NCBI GenBank assembly: GCA_020050475.1
Contig: JAGVKP010000105.1
Coordinates: forward strand, 1 to 8,159
DNA: 8,159 bases
DNA from: Candidatus Babeliales bacterium
GTDB lineage: Bacteria > Babelota > Babeliae > Babelales > JACPOV01
Direction: 5' to 3'
How positions within the stretch are numbered: the stretch's first letter is position 1; each line of letters opens with the position of its first letter. This document shows, in pieces, positions 6,548 to 8,159 of this stretch. The notes under the pieces were generated by a model, which had not been told where the DNA came from, did no database searches, and saw nothing but the letters and a program-made list of their open reading frames with translations. The translations under genes were made by a program, and so were the position numbers.

Positions 6548-6721
6548 GAAGAGAATAAATGCGCCTTTTCGAGTGACCCTTTAAAACAACTTCCGATCAC
6601 ATTTTTTTCTAAGAAAAGCAATCGTCATACGCAACACAGCTAGCCGTTGTTTTCTTTTTTTTTGATGATAAAAAAGTTATGCTGCATTAAAAGTAAGCAT
6701 CTTAGATTGTCGTAAAGCAAA

Positions 6722-6728
6722 AAGGGGA
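6722..6728 (+). promoter_or_regulatory. Ribosome binding site of ctp
   Basis: AAGGGGA with 4 bases to the ATG at 6733-6735. It supports this start, which also gives the expected N-terminal membrane anchor. Confidence 0.65.
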
Positions 6729-6732
6729 TTTA

Positions 6733-8159
6733 ATGCGTCGCGTTCTTTTATGGCCGATGGCTTCTTTCGTATTCATACTGCTTTTATTCGTGCATATTAG
6801 GCAATGGGCTGGCGGGCAGCAGGAGCAACCAAAAGATTTTGACAAATCGATCTATCGCTGGTCACAAACAATGGCCGAGATGTTTCACATTGTGCAAAGC
6901 AAATATTACCAAGCAGTCGATCCTGAAAAGGCAATGACCACCGCTATTTCTGCATTTGTCCATACGCTCGATCCTCATTCGTCGTTTATGGACCCAAAAG
7001 AATATAAAACCATTCTTGAAACTACACAAGGTGAGTTTGGCGGCATCGGTATTATTATTGATAACACCAAAGAAACTGACGATGAATTTTTACGCGTGAT
7101 CGATACGCTCCCCGGAGAACCGGCAGACAAAGCAGGAATAAAGGCAGACGATAAAATCGTGCAAATTAACGACGAAGTGGTCAAAGGGATGACAGTCGAA
7201 GAGGCATCGGCAAAATTACGCGGTAAAGAAGGCACATCGGTGCATGTAAAAATTCTGCGTGCTGATACGGCACATCTGCTACCATTTGAAATTGTACGCG
7301 CCCGCATCAAAGAGCAAAATGCGCTCTGCTACTATTTTAAAGAACACAATATTTATTATCTTTCACTTAATATGTTCACCGAAAATGCGATTAAACAGAT
7401 TGAACAATTACTCAAAAAAAGTCAGCAACATTCATCCAAAGGACTCATTCTTGATCTGCGCAATAATTCTGGCGGCCTTTTGAATGCGGTCGTCGATATT
7501 GCAGGTATGTTTTTAGAAAAAGGGAGCTTGGCGGTTGAAACCAAAGATCGCAACGGTAAGGTAATTGATCAGTATGTCACCACGCGCACTCCTATTGCTG
7601 ATCGTCGCACACCACTTTTCATTTTGGTGAATAACTATACTGCTTCAGCAGCAGAAATCTTGGCTGGCGTACTCCAATGCTATTCGAAAAAAGAGAATAA
7701 ATTTTTGGCATTTGTCGTTGGCACAAAAACGTTTGGGAAGGGATCGGTACAAGAAGTGATTCCGATTAGCAATGATTGCGCATTAAAACTCACGATTGCA
7801 CTTTATAATCTTGTTGATAACACTGCCATTCAAGGTATTGGCGTTATTCCTGATTTTGAGATTGATCAAAAATTAGCGCCTTCAGAAGAGCTGCAATGGT
7901 TCAACCGCTTTTTTGGCAGAGAGAGTAATCTGAAAAATGCTATCAAGACGGATGCCAAAAAAGAAAAAAGTACGGATAAAAATAAAAAAGAAAAAGAGGC
8001 AGCAAAACCGGCCACAGAAAAATCTTGGTATGAGCGAAAAAAAGAGCTTCTGAGTACTGACTATATGATTTTGAGTACTGTTCGCCTTATTGAGATGCTT
8101 CATCTTATTGAACTTGCTCACCCAGCAACAGCAAAAAAGCGGAGCGATCTTTTAAATAC
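6733..8159 (+). CDS. ctp: Carboxyl-terminal processing protease, S41 family with PDZ domain (3' end outside window)
   Basis: Membrane-anchored envelope serine protease that trims or degrades proteins from their C-termini, as CtpA/CtpB/Prc do. 475 codons are visible and the frame is still open at the right edge. Seen: a basic start with a hydrophobic anchor at about 4-22, no lipobox; the HTLDPHSSFMDPKEY motif (77-91); a PDZ domain at about 100-190 with GEFGGIGI and GSPA-like GEPADKAGIKADDKIVQIND (128-147); the core strand LILDLRNNSGG (238-248); catalytic Ser305 in NYTASAAEIL, and Lys336 and Gln340 in TFGKGSVQ; then GIGVIPDFEI (368-377). All three catalytic residues are intact. Ser and Lys are 31 residues apart rather than the 25 of E. 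coli Prc, because of a small insertion near 317-323. After the protease core comes a Lys-rich linker (about 409-430) leading to a further helical C-terminal part. Transcribed divergently from rapZ. Confidence 0.94.
   Translation, partial: MRRVLLWPMASFVFILLLFVHIRQWAGGQQEQPKDFDKSIYRWSQTMAEMFHIVQSKYYQAVDPEKAMTTAISAFVHTLDPHSSFMDPKEYKTILETTQGEFGGIGIIIDNTKETDDEFLRVIDTLPGEPADKAGIKADDKIVQINDEVVKGMTVEEASAKLRGKEGTSVHVKILRADTAHLLPFEIVRARIKEQNALCYYFKEHNIYYLSLNMFTENAIKQIEQLLKKSQQHSSKGLILDLRNNSGGLLNAVVDIAGMFLEKGSLAVETKDRNGKVIDQYVTTRTPIADRRTPLFILVNNYTASAAEILAGVLQCYSKKENKFLAFVVGTKTFGKGSVQEVIPISNDCALKLTIALYNLVDNTAIQGIGVIPDFEIDQKLAPSEELQWFNRFFGRESNLKNAIKTDAKKEKSTDKNKKEKEAAKPATEKSWYERKKELLSTDYMILSTVRLIEMLHLIELAHPATAKKRSDLLN

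Larger units (their letters stand above)
6483..6732. other. Divergent intergenic control region, rapZ / ctp
   Basis: A 250-base, non-coding, AT-rich gap between two divergent genes. The left part holds the rapZ ribosome binding site and promoter. For ctp, the only plus-strand candidate I find is TTGATG (6662-6667), 17 bases, CATTAA (6685-6690), which is weak in the -10. There is an imperfect inverted repeat: CGAT (6594-6597) with ATCG (6621-6624), enclosing TTTTC-TAA-GAAAA (6605-6617). A run of nine T lies at 6655-6663. No small ORF, tRNA or riboswitch is evident. Confidence 0.6.

Noticed and set aside
6662..6690. Firm ctp promoter call at TTGATG-17-CATTAA
   Set aside because: The -10 matches only 3 of 6 bases, so it is mentioned in the intergenic entry but not listed as a separate promoter.
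6975..7310. 111-codon minus-strand ORF opposite the ctp PDZ region
   Set aside because: It is antisense to conserved PDZ and core motifs of ctp, and its Ser/Arg-rich composition is typical of reverse frames.
7882..8121. 79-codon minus-strand ORF with Phe-rich stretches resembling a membrane protein
   Set aside because: The Phe runs are simply the reverse complement of the Lys-rich linker of ctp (AAA/GAA codons), not a real hydrophobic helix.

Overview
The window is a compact bacterial chromosomal segment with short intergenic gaps and moderate GC. Six genes lie on the minus strand in transcription order rapZ, ftsB/divIC-like, sodA, a cytosolic-PLA2-type phospholipase, recJ and cmk. They are flanked by a plus-strand gene end at the left edge and by a divergent, right-truncated ctp (S41 protease) gene. 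RapZ, FtsB, RecJ and Cmk are universally bacterial families. The lineage is not fixed by the sequence. A secreted homologue of eukaryotic group IV phospholipase A2 beside streamlined housekeeping genes would suit a host-associated or intracellular bacterium. Candidatus Dependentiae/TM6 or another protist-associated group is my best guess, at low confidence.

Layout from left to right: 1-96 is the C-terminal end of an unidentified plus-strand gene followed by a probable terminator. At 129-2560 are cmk and recJ, which overlap by 4 bases (ATGA) and are surely co-transcribed. At 2626-4584 is the phospholipase, with an N-terminal signal sequence and all the catalytic landmarks of the cPLA2 family. 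At 4650-6482 are sodA, the ftsB-like gene and rapZ, packed with a 5-base gap and a 20-base overlap and apparently driven by a good sigma70-type promoter at 6520-6547. At 6483-6732 is a divergent control region. From 6733 to the right edge is ctp, a membrane-anchored PDZ protease.

The genes mix envelope and division functions (RapZ as a regulator of amino-sugar/cell-wall supply, FtsB in the divisome, Ctp in envelope proteolysis), oxidative defence (SodA), DNA repair (RecJ), nucleotide supply (Cmk) and one likely exported lipid-cleaving enzyme. The phospholipase is the item that stands out. It keeps the Ser/Asp dyad, the oxyanion glycines and the C-terminal TFNF motif of mammalian cPLA2, but it has no C2 domain and carries a bacterial export signal instead. 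I saw no CRISPR array, tRNA, rRNA, insertion sequence or phage gene.
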